Source: Sinomonas terrae (GTDB lineage: Bacteria > Actinomycetota > Actinomycetes > Actinomycetales > Micrococcaceae). Taken from it: a stretch of DNA of 64,000 nucleotides. The notes under the pieces were generated by a model. The model had not been told where the DNA came from. It searched no databases and saw nothing but the letters and a program-made list of their open reading frames with translations. The first letter of the stretch is position 1. Every line of letters starts with the position of its first letter. Positions 1 to 8,294 of this stretch are shown piece after piece. Position numbers and translations under genes: made by a program. The DNA lies in contig NZ_JAKZBV010000001.1 in NCBI RefSeq assembly GCF_022539255.1, positions 1,612,001 through 1,676,000 on the forward strand, given 5' to 3'.

Positions 1-1
1 G

Positions 2-1591
2 GAGGCGCTTGAATTTGTAGGCTTAGAGCATAAGCGACGAGTGCTCGCCAAACTTCTTTCGGGTGGGGAGCGCCAACGTCTCGCGATTGCACGGGCAATC
101 TCCACAAGGCCGTTGATCGTTCTTGCCGATGAGCCGACGGGGAATTTGGACCCGAGCAGCCGTGAGCGCGTCATCCAGTACCTCAGGAAACTGAATTCCG
201 AGGGGGCGACGGTGGTCATAGTTACCCACGACAGGGAGGTCGCGAGTCAAGCAGATCGTCGGATAGAGATTCGGGACGGACGGCTCGTCCTCGACTCGCT
301 TACTCCCTCAGGACGCAATATCTCGGAGGTCCGCGAGGAGGGTGATCAAGTCCGAACTCTGCCGTCAAGTACCCCGGCCAGGGGTCAATTCTTGCGTTCG
401 TTGTCCGACGACTGGAGCGATGCATTCAACGCGCTCTCGTCTCGAGTCCTGCGCACGGTGACCTTGATCCTCGCTTTTGCCATCGCTATCGGAGGGATGA
501 CCGCTGCAATCGGGATTGGTTCGACGACCTCCAATGCGATCAACAACCGCTTGGCAATCGCCTCGCAGGATAGAGTCTCGCTATCTATCTATGACGGCCC
601 CTCAGTCCTGAATAGCGGGTTTGAGGAATTGGAGTTGGGCGTGCAACGAATCTCGGAAGTCCCTCGTGTGGTGGCCGCCTCGTACCTGTTCTCAGCGGTG
701 GCCGCAGACGTCCGCATCACTCATATAACGCCGACCGAGCCAGAGCCTGACGCACCACTGACATTACACGCTGCATCCTCAAGCTATTTCAGCGACCTCG
801 ACATCGAGACCTATCCCCGAAACGCCTCGAGCCTACTCGGCAACGCCGAACTCGGCCCCTTGGCCATCATTTCGACTAAGGCGGCAGAAGAACTGGGTAT
901 TTCGTTCAGACCAGAGTATGGCCCCGCTCCGGGGTCCAGTATCTGGGTTGAAGGGGCGCTCGTTCCCGTAGTCGGCATCTTTAGGCCAACCGCAGACTCA
1001 GCCGAGTTGAGTTCGGCGGTGTTTGTGGATCCGGATTCTCTGAGAGGTGTGACACGGGCGGAATTGAAGGTCAGCGTTCGCACCGAGAAGGGCTTCGCGG
1101 CGGCGGTCGCGAAAGTTGCGTCGCTCGCCTATGCGCCCGGTGATCCAGGCAAGGCCAGAGTGGATGTGGGTGCTGATATCCAGTCAATCAGACAGGAGGT
1201 TTCTTCCGACTTGGGAGCTCTGATCGCGCTGCTTTCGCTGGTCTTGATGCTCCTCGCCACCATTACCGCAGCGTCTTCAATGTATCTGACTGTTCAGAGC
1301 AGGTCTGCGGAGATTGCGTTGCGCCGCGCCATTGGATCGACCCGTTGGTTGGTCTGCAGAACCTTCATTCTCGAGGGTCTGATTATCGGTGCTATCGCTG
1401 GTCTCGCAGGGGGCATTCTCGGCACTGCCACGACCATCATTGTGTCCCTGATTCAAGGATGGCCTCCGGTTCTTCCTTCGGAGATGGCTTGGGTGAGCTT
1501 CGTCCTGGGCGTAATTACAGGTGTCGTCAGCGCAATCTATCCGGCATGGGTCGCGAGCAGGAAGGATCCCGCTATCGCGATTCGGGACTAG
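2..1591 (+). CDS. ABC transporter ATPase-permease fusion (MacB-like), 5' end outside window
   Basis: The reading frame is already open at base 2, so only the C-terminal part of the ATPase is present. It shows the ABC signature LSGGERQR, Walker B LIVLADEPT and the H-loop VTHD, then a MacB/FtsX-type permease: one membrane segment just after the ATPase (around LILAFAIAIGG), a large extracytoplasmic region, and three C-terminal segments ending with YPAWVASRKDP. This architecture is known from macrolide, peptide or bacteriocin exporters and from mechanotransmission complexes; the substrate cannot be told. The GTG at 41 is internal, not a start. Base composition is clearly less GC-rich than the following genes, which suggests recent acquisition. 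It converges on the hydrolase gene with a 9-bp gap. Confidence 0.85.
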   Translation, partial: EALEFVGLEHKRRVLAKLLSGGERQRLAIARAISTRPLIVLADEPTGNLDPSSRERVIQYLRKLNSEGATVVIVTHDREVASQADRRIEIRDGRLVLDSLTPSGRNISEVREEGDQVRTLPSSTPARGQFLRSLSDDWSDAFNALSSRVLRTVTLILAFAIAIGGMTAAIGIGSTTSNAINNRLAIASQDRVSLSIYDGPSVLNSGFEELELGVQRISEVPRVVAASYLFSAVAADVRITHITPTEPEPDAPLTLHAASSSYFSDLDIETYPRNASSLLGNAELGPLAIISTKAAEELGISFRPEYGPAPGSSIWVEGALVPVVGIFRPTADSAELSSAVFVDPDSLRGVTRAELKVSVRTEKGFAAAVAKVASLAYAPGDPGKARVDVGADIQSIRQEVSSDLGALIALLSLVLMLLATITAASSMYLTVQSRSAEIALRRAIGSTRWLVCRTFILEGLIIGAIAGLAGGILGTATTIIVSLIQGWPPVLPSEMAWVSFVLGVITGVVSAIYPAWVASRKDPAIAIRD

Positions 1592-1600
1592 CTTTCGGGC

Positions 1601-2425
1601 TCAGCCGGCCAGGAACTCGATGGCGGCCTGCTTGAAGGCCCGCGCGGTCACGGCATTGACGTGATTCCGGCCGGGGACGAGGACGACCTGAGCTTGGGGC
1701 ACGAGCCCGTGGAGCGCTTCGATCCCCGCGGCCCGCTCGTCCTTCTCGCCGGCGACGATCAGGATCGGCTGCCTGGGGACGGCCTCGGCGGCGTCAAAGG
1801 GCTCCTCCTTGATCGCCTCGACGAGCGAGAGGAGCGCGTACATGTCCGAACCGGGCGAGGCGAGGGCCATCGTCACGAGCGCCGCAGTGGAATCGTCCTC
1901 GATGGGCGTCCCGTCCGCGAGGAATCGCTGGGCAGCGGCGAGGTCGAATTCGGCGAGCGGGTCTCGGCCGCTCGGGCCGCCCAGCACAAGGCGCCGCACC
2001 AATGCAGGCTGCGTCGCCCCGAACTCCCACGCGAGCCGCGAGCCGAGGGAGTAGCCGATGACGTCCAGCCCAGTGTCAGGGTGCCCCGCGATGAGCGGGC
2101 GGGCGCCGGCGTCGGTCGCGATCTGCAGGAGGTCGGCGCGGATCCGGCTGGGCGAGTAGGAGTCCACATCCTCGGGTGCGGCGCTCAGGCCATGGCCGGG
2201 AAGGTCGACGGCGATGACGCGCCGCCCAGCCTCGAGCAGCGCAGGGATCCAGCCGCTCTGCTCCCAGTTGAGCGCGACGGAGGAAGCGAAGCCGTGGATC
2301 AGCAGGACGGGCGGCAGGGCCGCCGCGTCGTCGGGCTCGAACGTCTGGACGTTGAGGCCCGGGTCCGTTCCCTCGACCGTGTGATGCGCCGCAGCCCCCG
2401 CATGCCGCCCCGCCGCCATCGTCAT
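1601..2425 (-). CDS. alpha/beta hydrolase, last gene of the 2-oxoacid dehydrogenase operon
   Basis: A 274-residue alpha/beta-hydrolase: oxyanion segment LLIHGFASS, nucleophile elbow GYSLGS, acid region VAGEKDERAAG and catalytic histidine in GRNHVNA are all present. The ATG at 2425 was chosen because GGAAGAGGGA precedes it; an ATG at 2440 is the alternative. The longer open frame to 2734 only overlaps the upstream gene. It lies 44 bp behind the lipoyl-domain gene on the same strand. In proteobacterial acetoin dehydrogenases the E2 component AcoC joins a lipoyl domain to an alpha/beta-hydrolase in one chain; here the same two modules are adjacent separate genes, so it may supply the acyl-transfer or hydrolysis step of the complex. 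That role is inference. Confidence 0.85.
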   Translation of the reverse strand: MTMAAGRHAGAAAHHTVEGTDPGLNVQTFEPDDAAALPPVLLIHGFASSVALNWEQSGWIPALLEAGRRVIAVDLPGHGLSAAPEDVDSYSPSRIRADLLQIATDAGARPLIAGHPDTGLDVIGYSLGSRLAWEFGATQPALVRRLVLGGPSGRDPLAEFDLAAAQRFLADGTPIEDDSTAALVTMALASPGSDMYALLSLVEAIKEEPFDAAEAVPRQPILIVAGEKDERAAGIEALHGLVPQAQVVLVPGRNHVNAVTARAFKQAAIEFLAG

Positions 2426-2469
2426 CAGTCCCTCTTCCATGAGTCCCAGAACTCCCAACCCCAGACCTC

Positions 2470-2799
2470 TTAATCTTCGTCCAGATTCGCGCTCAAGCGG
2501 ACGCGCCGCTTGGGTGCTTCCTCTGTCGGGACCGTGCCGACGATTCCGGCGGTGTCGTCCGGGACTTCGAAGACGACGAGGGGCTCGCCGACTTTGATCA
2601 CGTCGCCCGGGGCTCCGTGGACCTTGAGGACCATGCCGGATTGGGGCGAGGGCAGCTCGAGGGCGGACTTGGTGGTTTCGACCTCGACGAGCGGCTGGTT
2701 CCGCTCGACCTGGTCGCCTTCGGCGACGAGCCATTCGAGGACCGTGGCCTCGATGAGGCCTTCGCCGAGGTCGGGGAGGGGGAAGGGAAGCTCAGCCAC
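2470..2799 (-). CDS. stand-alone lipoyl-domain protein (E2-like, no catalytic domain)
   Basis: 109 residues: a single lipoyl/biotinyl domain starting ELPFPLPDLGEGL, with the lipoylated lysine in VETTKSALEL, followed by a short charged tail (ending RRVRLSANLDED). Ordinary E2 proteins continue with an E3/E1-binding domain and a roughly 230-residue acyltransferase domain containing HxxxD; both are absent here and no remnant is visible downstream. The GTG start at 2799 overlaps the E1 beta stop by 8 bp (GTGGCTGA), so translation is coupled. It should carry the acyl group made by E1, but which protein then transfers it to CoA is not clear from the window. Confidence 0.85.
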   Translation of the reverse strand: MAELPFPLPDLGEGLIEATVLEWLVAEGDQVERNQPLVEVETTKSALELPSPQSGMVLKVHGAPGDVIKVGEPLVVFEVPDDTAGIVGTVPTEEAPKRRVRLSANLDED

Positions 2800-3874
2800 G
2801 CTTGTACTCCAATACTCGTTGGATGCCGAAAAGGATCCGGTCGATGTTCGGGATGTACTCGTCCTCCAGGTCGCCTGAGGGATACGGTACGTCGAACCCG
2901 GTGACGCGCTCAACGGGTGCCTTGAGGGTCCCGAAGCAGCGCTCGGTGATGATCTGGGCCACCTCAGCGCCGAGCCCGGAGGTCCGCGGGGCTTCGTGGA
3001 CGACGACGGCGCGCCGCGTCTTCCCCACGGAGGCCGCCAGGGCGTCGGCGTGGATGGGCTTGAGCCAGCGCAGGTCCAGAACCTCGACGTCGATGCCGTC
3101 CTCGGCAGCGAGCTCGGCGACCTGCAGGCACCGGGCGACCATCGCTCCCCACGCGACGAGCGTGAGGTGACGGCCCGGGCGAGCGATCCGTGCCCCGGCT
3201 GCGCCGTCAGCGACCGGCGACTTCCCGCCGTCGTCCAGTCCGCTTTCGGTAATGACCTGGCCCTTCTGCCAGTAGCGCGACTTGGGCTCCATGAAGATGA
3301 CCGGGTCGGGCATGCGAGCCGCGGCCTTCAGGAGCGTGTAGCCCTGCTGGGGGTCGGCGGGGGAGACGACCTTGAGGCCGGGGACGTGGGCGAAGAGCGC
3401 CTCGAGGCTCTCGCCATGGTGCTCGGGGGCGCGGATGCCGCCGAAGCTGGGCACGCGCAGCGTCACGGGCATGGGCAGGGTCCCGCGGCTGCGGTAGTTC
3501 ATGCGCCCGAGCTGGCACACGATCTGGTTCACGGCCGGGTAGGCGAAGCCGTCGAACTGGACCTCGGGAATCGGGTGGAACCCGGCCATCGCGAGCCCGA
3601 TCGACATGCCGAGGATCCCGGATTCGGCGAGCGGGGTGTCGAAGACCCGCGCGGCGCCGTGCTTCCCAGCCAGGCCCGAGGTAACGCGGAAGACGCCGCC
3701 GAGCGTGCCGACGTCCTCGCCGAGCACAAGGGCCTTGGGGTCCTCGGCGAGGATCTCGTCGAGGGCCAGGTTGAGTGCGCCCTGGAGTGAGAGCTCCAGC
3801 GGTGCTGCGGACGCAGCCGTTCCGGCCATCATCGTCTCCGTTCCGCCCATGGGCGCCATCAGCGTCTCACTCAT
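2792..3874 (-). CDS. 2-oxoacid dehydrogenase E1 component, beta subunit
   Basis: A 360-residue transketolase-like E1 beta: ALNLALDEILAEDPKALVLGEDVG near the N-terminus is split here only for length (motif LGEDVGTLGGVFRVT), then DTPLAESGI, PEVQFDGFAYPA, and the C-terminal transketolase domain (VVVHEAPRTSGLGAE, RVTGFDVPYP). It pairs with E1 alpha to decarboxylate a 2-oxoacid with thiamine diphosphate. Start at ATG 3874, overlapping the E1 alpha stop by 8 bp (ATGAGTGA), the same geometry as at its own 3' junction. Sequence features fit the branched-chain/pyruvate group; the substrate cannot be fixed from sequence alone. Confidence 0.9.
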   Translation of the reverse strand: MSETLMAPMGGTETMMAGTAASAAPLELSLQGALNLALDEILAEDPKALVLGEDVGTLGGVFRVTSGLAGKHGAARVFDTPLAESGILGMSIGLAMAGFHPIPEVQFDGFAYPAVNQIVCQLGRMNYRSRGTLPMPVTLRVPSFGGIRAPEHHGESLEALFAHVPGLKVVSPADPQQGYTLLKAAARMPDPVIFMEPKSRYWQKGQVITESGLDDGGKSPVADGAAGARIARPGRHLTLVAWGAMVARCLQVAELAAEDGIDVEVLDLRWLKPIHADALAASVGKTRRAVVVHEAPRTSGLGAEVAQIITERCFGTLKAPVERVTGFDVPYPSGDLEDEYIPNIDRILFGIQRVLEYKRG

Positions 3875-4994
3875 GATCGGACTCCTCACGCAGTTCGGTC
3901 TCTTCCTGCCAATTGGCCTTCTGCCGCTGCAGTTCGTCGGTGGGCTCCTGGAAGACCAGGTCGAACATTTCGGTGCCCGGGCGCGGTCTGAGGTCGATCA
4001 CGCCGGCCCGGACCCGCTCCGCTTCGGCTGCACCCGCGGCGTCGGCCGCGTCGAGCTCCGCCGCGGTTGCGGCGCCTGCAGTCAGAATCCCTTCGCGCAG
4101 CCGGGCGATCGGGTCTGCCCCGGCGTCCGCGCGCTCGTCCTCGAGGGACCGGTAGCGGCCGGGGTCGTCGGAGGTCGCGTGCGGCCCCCGGCGGTAGGTC
4201 ATCGCCTCGACGATCGCGGGGCCGTGCCCGGCGCGGGCGTGCGCGACGGCGCGGCGGGTCGCGGTCAGGACCGCGGGGGCGTCGTTGCCGTCGACTTGGA
4301 TGGCAGGGATGCCGTAGCCGGCACCCCGGGTGGCGACGCTGCCGCCCGCGACCTGTTTCTCTGTCGGCACGGAGATGGCCCAGCCGTTGTTCTGCACAAA
4401 GAAGACGACGGGGGCGTTGAAGACGGCGGCGAAGTTCATCGCCTCGTGCACATCGCCCTGGCTCGAGGCACCGTCGCCGAGATAGGTGACAGCGATGTTG
4501 TAGCCGTCTGCGGGAAGCTCGCCCTGGGCCTCGAGGGTCTGGCCGTGTGCCCAGCCGACGGCATGGAGCACGGAGCCGGCGACGACGGCCTGGATCGGCG
4601 CGACATGGGTCTCCGCCGGGTTCCACAGGCCGCCGTGCCAAGTGGCCTTGTGCGTCGACATGTACTCCACCATGTCCACGCCGCACGCCAGCGCGACGCC
4701 GAGTTCCCGGTAGGTCGGGAACACGAAGTCGCGCTTGGGGTCCACGGCGAGGGCGGAGCCGACCTGTGCAGCCTCCTGGCCCAGTTCGGGTGCGTAGGCC
4801 GGCACGATGCCCTGCCGCTGCCAGGAGATGGCCGCGAGATCGAGGTGACGGACGGCGGTCATGAGCCGGTAGAGCTCCACGAGCTCGTTCCCTGTGACGG
4901 GTTCCACGGCGGGAAGCTCGGCGAGCGGCGCCCGAGGCGCCCCCGCGAGGCCAGCGCGGCCGCGCGTCGTCGTGCGTTGTACTGAAGTCTGCAT
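3867..4994 (-). CDS. 2-oxoacid dehydrogenase E1 component, alpha subunit
   Basis: A 375-residue E1 alpha with the thiamine diphosphate motif GDGASSQGD...VQNN (about residues 180-210) and the segment RRGPHATSDDPGRYR, typical of branched-chain 2-oxoacid dehydrogenases and of the related actinobacterial enzymes often called pyruvate dehydrogenase. Start ATG 4994 (MQTSVQ) was preferred over a longer frame to 5087, whose extra residues have no counterpart in the family. First gene of the operon E1 alpha - E1 beta - lipoyl - hydrolase. No E3 (dihydrolipoamide dehydrogenase) gene lies nearby, so E3 must be encoded elsewhere. Confidence 0.9.
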   Translation of the reverse strand: MQTSVQRTTTRGRAGLAGAPRAPLAELPAVEPVTGNELVELYRLMTAVRHLDLAAISWQRQGIVPAYAPELGQEAAQVGSALAVDPKRDFVFPTYRELGVALACGVDMVEYMSTHKATWHGGLWNPAETHVAPIQAVVAGSVLHAVGWAHGQTLEAQGELPADGYNIAVTYLGDGASSQGDVHEAMNFAAVFNAPVVFFVQNNGWAISVPTEKQVAGGSVATRGAGYGIPAIQVDGNDAPAVLTATRRAVAHARAGHGPAIVEAMTYRRGPHATSDDPGRYRSLEDERADAGADPIARLREGILTAGAATAAELDAADAAGAAEAERVRAGVIDLRPRPGTEMFDLVFQEPTDELQRQKANWQEETELREESDHE

Positions 4995-5191
4995 AGCAAG
5001 ACCGTAGTTTCGGCGCGCAGGCTGTGCAACGGGAGCGGGTATTTCTATACAAACTGTTGACGCGACGGCCTGTGTGGCTCGAATCACTCAGCACTGTGCC
5101 CACCCACACAGAACTGCCCCGGCCTCCGGACGTTGCCACGCGCTCCAGCGCAGGGCAGGGTCCGGAACCCGGGGCAGTCAGAGGTGTTGCG

Positions 5192-6652
5192 CTAGGCCTT
5201 CGACACCACGGCCGACGCCGAGCGTCGCCTCAAGGCGCTGGCGGCAGCCAGGACAATGACGAGGGCAAATGTGCTCAACAGCTGCGGCCGCGAGTCGTCC
5301 CCGATCAGTCCGACCGCGAAGATCGCCGCGAGCAGGACGAGGCCGAGCGAGGTCAGCCACGGGAATCCTGCCATGCGGAGCGGCAGCGCGACGCCGTCGC
5401 GGTCGGCCCGGCTCCGGAGGACGAGCTGGGAGACGAGGGCAGAGCCCCACACCATGAGGCACGTCGACCCCACGATGTTCAGCAGCACCGGGAGCACGTG
5501 GTCGGGGAAGATGAGCTCGAGCACGGTCGCGACCACGCCGAACGTAACGCTCGCGAGTACCGCGACGGCAGGGACGCGCGAGGCAGTGAGGGACTTGAGG
5601 GCGCGGGGCGCCTCGCCGCGCTCGGCGAGGGAGAACACCATGCGCGACGCACCGTACAGGTTCGCGTTGAGCGCCGACAGGAGTGCGACGACGGCGACGA
5701 GCGTGATCGCGGTTGCGGCGCCAGGCATCCCGGCGGCATCGAGGACGCCGGCGAAGGGGCTCTTGAGCGCGTCGGATCCCGAGGGGATGACCGCGGCGAT
5801 GATGAAGATCGAGCCGATGTAGAACACGAGAATGCGCCAGACGACGGTGCGAACGGCCTTGCCGACGCTCCGGGCCGGGTCCCGCGTCTCCGCCGCCGCG
5901 ACCGAGACGATCTCCGTGCCGCCGAACGCGAACGCGACCACGAACAGCGCGGTAGCAATTCCTTCGAAGCCGTGCGGCGCAAAGCCGCCGAAGTTGGCAA
6001 GTCCGGGGGAGTGGGCGCCGGGGATCCAGCCGAACAGGAGTGCGGCACCGATGACGAGGAAGCCGACGATCGCAGCGACCTTGAGGAGCGCGAACCAGAA
6101 TTCGAACTCGCCGAAGTTGCGGACGCGGGTCAGGTTGACGGCGGTGAGGGCCGCGATGAATACGAGGGCCATGAGCCACACGGGCAGCGCCGGGAAGACG
6201 CTCGCGAGCAAGCCCGCTGCGCCGAGGGATTCGGCCGCGATGACGACGACGAGCTGTATCCACCACAGCCAGCCGACGGTGGCGCCGGCCACGGGGCCGA
6301 ACGCGCGGGCGGTGTAGACGGAGAACGCGCCGCTGTTCGGGTTCGCCGCGGCCATCTCCCCGAGCGCCCACATGACGAGGATGATGAGGCCGCCGGCGAC
6401 CAGATAGGAGATCAGGACGGCCGGTCCGGCGGCCTGGATGCCGGCGCCCGATCCGATGAAGAGCCCAGCGCCGATGGCGCTGCCGAGGCCCATCATGGTG
6501 AGCTGTCGGGGCTTGAGGGCGGCGCCGAGCGTCGACGTCGTTGTCACGCTCGCCTGAACTGCCGTTGCTTGTTCAGATCGTGCCGTTGCTTGTTCGGTGT
6601 CTGCTGCTTGTGCCATTCGCTCCGTCGCTTCTGCACTCTGCCTAGGTGTCAT
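5192..6652 (-). CDS. amino acid permease (APC superfamily)
   Basis: About 486 residues and 12 predicted membrane segments. The first carries the APC consensus around GLGSAIGAGLFIGSG, and a later loop has FGGTEIVSVAAAETRDPAR, the usual signature of proton-coupled amino acid/GABA permeases. The N-terminal about 45 residues are hydrophilic and contain an imperfect repeat (EQATARSEQATAVQ); an in-frame ATG at about 6616 (MAQAADTEQ) could equally be the start. Divergently transcribed from an Lrp/AsnC-family regulator, which probably controls it. The transported amino acid is not evident. Confidence 0.85.
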   Translation of the reverse strand: MTPRQSAEATERMAQAADTEQATARSEQATAVQASVTTTSTLGAALKPRQLTMMGLGSAIGAGLFIGSGAGIQAAGPAVLISYLVAGGLIILVMWALGEMAAANPNSGAFSVYTARAFGPVAGATVGWLWWIQLVVVIAAESLGAAGLLASVFPALPVWLMALVFIAALTAVNLTRVRNFGEFEFWFALLKVAAIVGFLVIGAALLFGWIPGAHSPGLANFGGFAPHGFEGIATALFVVAFAFGGTEIVSVAAAETRDPARSVGKAVRTVVWRILVFYIGSIFIIAAVIPSGSDALKSPFAGVLDAAGMPGAATAITLVAVVALLSALNANLYGASRMVFSLAERGEAPRALKSLTASRVPAVAVLASVTFGVVATVLELIFPDHVLPVLLNIVGSTCLMVWGSALVSQLVLRSRADRDGVALPLRMAGFPWLTSLGLVLLAAIFAVGLIGDDSRPQLLSTFALVIVLAAASALRRRSASAVVSKA

Positions 6653-6824
6653 TGACCCTCTTCGGTTCTTCGATGGCCCCAGCGGGGTGTGCCGGGCCAG
6701 GGGACGATGACGAGGATAGCCTCATTTTCCGCGGCTGTGTGGCACGGATCACGGGCCTGAGCAGACTGCTGGGATCCGGCTCGCTGGCCGCCCGCCGGCT
6801 GAGCAGAATGCGCAATGACGGAAT

Positions 6825-6838
6825 ATTGAGGCATCAAT
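6825..6838. promoter_or_regulatory. palindrome in the permease-Lrp intergenic region, candidate AsnC/Lrp operator
   Basis: ATTGA-GGCA-TCAAT is a perfect 5-bp inverted repeat in an AT-rich patch of an otherwise GC-rich 247-bp divergent intergenic region. Position and AT-richness fit Lrp/AsnC operators; binding is inference. Confidence 0.35.
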
Positions 6839-6899
6839 CTGTACCATCGTGAAAAAGCTTGCGCGGCGCCGGGGCCGGGCTGGAAGTGGGAGGTCCCTG

Positions 6900-7370
6900 A
6901 TGCGGGTTGACGAGCTCGACGCGAAGATCGTCCGGCTGTTCACCGAGGAGCAGCGCATGTCCGTCCTCGAGGCCTCGCGCCTCCTCAAAGTCGCTCGGGC
7001 AACCGTGCAGGCGCGCCTCGATCGGATGACCGCCAACGGCGTCATCGCCCAATGGGTGCCCCAGCCTGAGCCACGCGCGTTCGGGTTCCCCGTCGTCGCC
7101 TTCTGCTTCCTCACGATCAACCAGGACCTTGGGCACGACGCCGTCTCAAAGGCCCTGGGCGCGATCCCGGAGGTCATCGAAGTCCACACCGTCTCTGGCG
7201 ACAGTGACCTCATGGCCCGAGTCGCTGCCCGGTCCAACTCCGATCTGCAGCGGGTCCTCGACATCATCATGGCGACCAGGGCCGTGGTCCGGTCGTCGAG
7301 CGTGATCGCGCTCAACACCCACTTCGAGGGCCGCACCCTGCCGCTCCTCGAGGCCGCGGCGAAGGGCTGA
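6900..7370 (+). CDS. Lrp/AsnC family transcriptional regulator
   Basis: 156 residues: an N-terminal AsnC-type helix-turn-helix (VDELDAKIVRLFTEEQRMS, EASRLLKVARATVQARLDRM) and a C-terminal RAM ligand-binding domain (VIEVHTVSGDSDLMARV). ATG 6900 is preceded by GGGAGG at good spacing; the GTG at 6849 lacks a ribosome-binding site. Such proteins sense amino acids and often control a divergently encoded transporter, here the permease starting at 6652. Confidence 0.88.
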   Translation: MRVDELDAKIVRLFTEEQRMSVLEASRLLKVARATVQARLDRMTANGVIAQWVPQPEPRAFGFPVVAFCFLTINQDLGHDAVSKALGAIPEVIEVHTVSGDSDLMARVAARSNSDLQRVLDIIMATRAVVRSSSVIALNTHFEGRTLPLLEAAAKG

Positions 7371-7418
7371 CCCGCCCCCCACGCGGATGGGCCGGACGAC
7401 GACGGCGGCGCGTCACTT

Positions 7419-7448
7419 TTGCCGTCGACACTGGAGCAGGCGTATCAT
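7419..7448 (+). promoter_or_regulatory. promoter of the NAD operon
   Basis: -35 TTGCCG (7419-7424) and -10 TATCAT (7443-7448) with an 18-bp spacer, about 95 bp upstream of nrtR. The large palindrome begins directly at the end of the -10 box, as expected for repression. Confidence 0.5.
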
Positions 7449-7476
7449 TAGTTAGGGTCAACGTGACTTTAACTAA
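7448..7476. promoter_or_regulatory. 29-bp palindromic operator of the NAD operon
   Basis: TTAGTTAGGGTCA-ACG-TGACTTTAACTAA: two 13-bp arms matching at 11 positions around a 3-bp centre. It overlaps the expected transcription start of the operon whose first gene encodes an NrtR-type regulator, so autoregulation by NrtR is the natural reading; the assignment is inference. Confidence 0.6.
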
Positions 7477-7492
7477 CGGACTGACCTGTTCC

Positions 7493-7535
7493 CACCGAAT
7501 CTCTCTCGTCCACCGAATCTCTCTCGTTCACCGAA
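7493..7535 (+). repeat. 18-bp tandem repeat in the nrtR leader
   Basis: Two copies of CACCGAATCTCTCTCGT(C/T) and a third partial copy (CACCGAA) sit between the operator and the GAAGGAGG ribosome-binding site of nrtR. It may be a neutral duplication. Confidence 0.8.
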
Positions 7536-7544
7536 GGAGGCCCA

Positions 7545-8294
7545 ATGAGCACTCTCTTCGCCGGCCCCTTCGGCGCGAACGTCTCGGAACGCGCCCAGCT
7601 TCCGCCGTCGTTGGCGATTTCGACCGTGATCTTCGCGCTCAAACCCGGTCGCGACGCCGGGAAGCCGACGCTCTGGCTCCCCCTCGTCCGGCGGGTCAAG
7701 GAACCGTTCAAAGGCCAATGGGCGCTTCCCGGCGGCCCGCTCACCGCAACGGAATCGCTTGAGGATGCCGCCCGCCGAAACCTCGGGGAGACCACGGGGC
7801 TCGCGCCCGAATACCTCGAACAGCTCTACGCGTTCGGCGGCCTCGACCGCGCGCAGCGGCCCGGTCAAGGCAGCCAACGGGTGGTGTCGATCGTGTACTG
7901 GGCCCTCGTGCGGCCCACGGAGGCCGAGCTCCTCGTCGACGGTGAGGGGGAGGCAGAGAACGTCGCCTGGCACCGAGCGGACACCGCGGGCGAGGGTGAG
8001 GGCGGCCTGGCGTTCGACCATCGCGAGATCATCGACTACGCCCTCTGGCGGTTGCGCAACAAGCTCGAGTACGCCCAGATCGCCTACCACTTCCTCGGCG
8101 AGACCTTCACCCTCGCCCAGCTCCGAGAGGTCTACGAGGCGGTCCTCGGACGGCCCCTCGATCCCGCGAACTTCCGCCGCCAGCTCAAATCCGTCCCGCA
8201 GATCGAGCCGACGGACCAGTTCCTCGAGGGCGGGAAACACCGCCCTCCCCGCCTCTACCGCTACACCGGCCCTGTCCAAAGGAGCACGACATGA
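7545..8294 (+). CDS. nrtR: NrtR-type Nudix-fold transcriptional regulator of NAD synthesis
   Basis: 249 residues: an N-terminal Nudix-fold domain and a C-terminal winged helix (REVYEAVLGRPLDPANFRRQL) characteristic of NrtR regulators. The Nudix box (residues about 65-87, from GPLTATE) is degenerate: the E after the central R is N, and the second E of the EE pair is T. This agrees with the known pattern in which NrtR binds ADP-ribose as a signal but no longer hydrolyses it. Start ATG 7545 follows GAAGGAGG. First gene of a five-gene operon; its stop overlaps nadA by ATGA. Confidence 0.88.
   Translation: MSTLFAGPFGANVSERAQLPPSLAISTVIFALKPGRDAGKPTLWLPLVRRVKEPFKGQWALPGGPLTATESLEDAARRNLGETTGLAPEYLEQLYAFGGLDRAQRPGQGSQRVVSIVYWALVRPTEAELLVDGEGEAENVAWHRADTAGEGEGGLAFDHREIIDYALWRLRNKLEYAQIAYHFLGETFTLAQLREVYEAVLGRPLDPANFRRQLKSVPQIEPTDQFLEGGKHRPPRLYRYTGPVQRSTT

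Noticed and set aside
1661..2473. Long plus-strand open frame opposite the hydrolase
   Set aside because: Shadow of the hydrolase gene in high-GC DNA; no ribosome-binding site and no family.
5024..6655. 543-residue plus-strand open frame
   Set aside because: Antisense of the amino acid permease.
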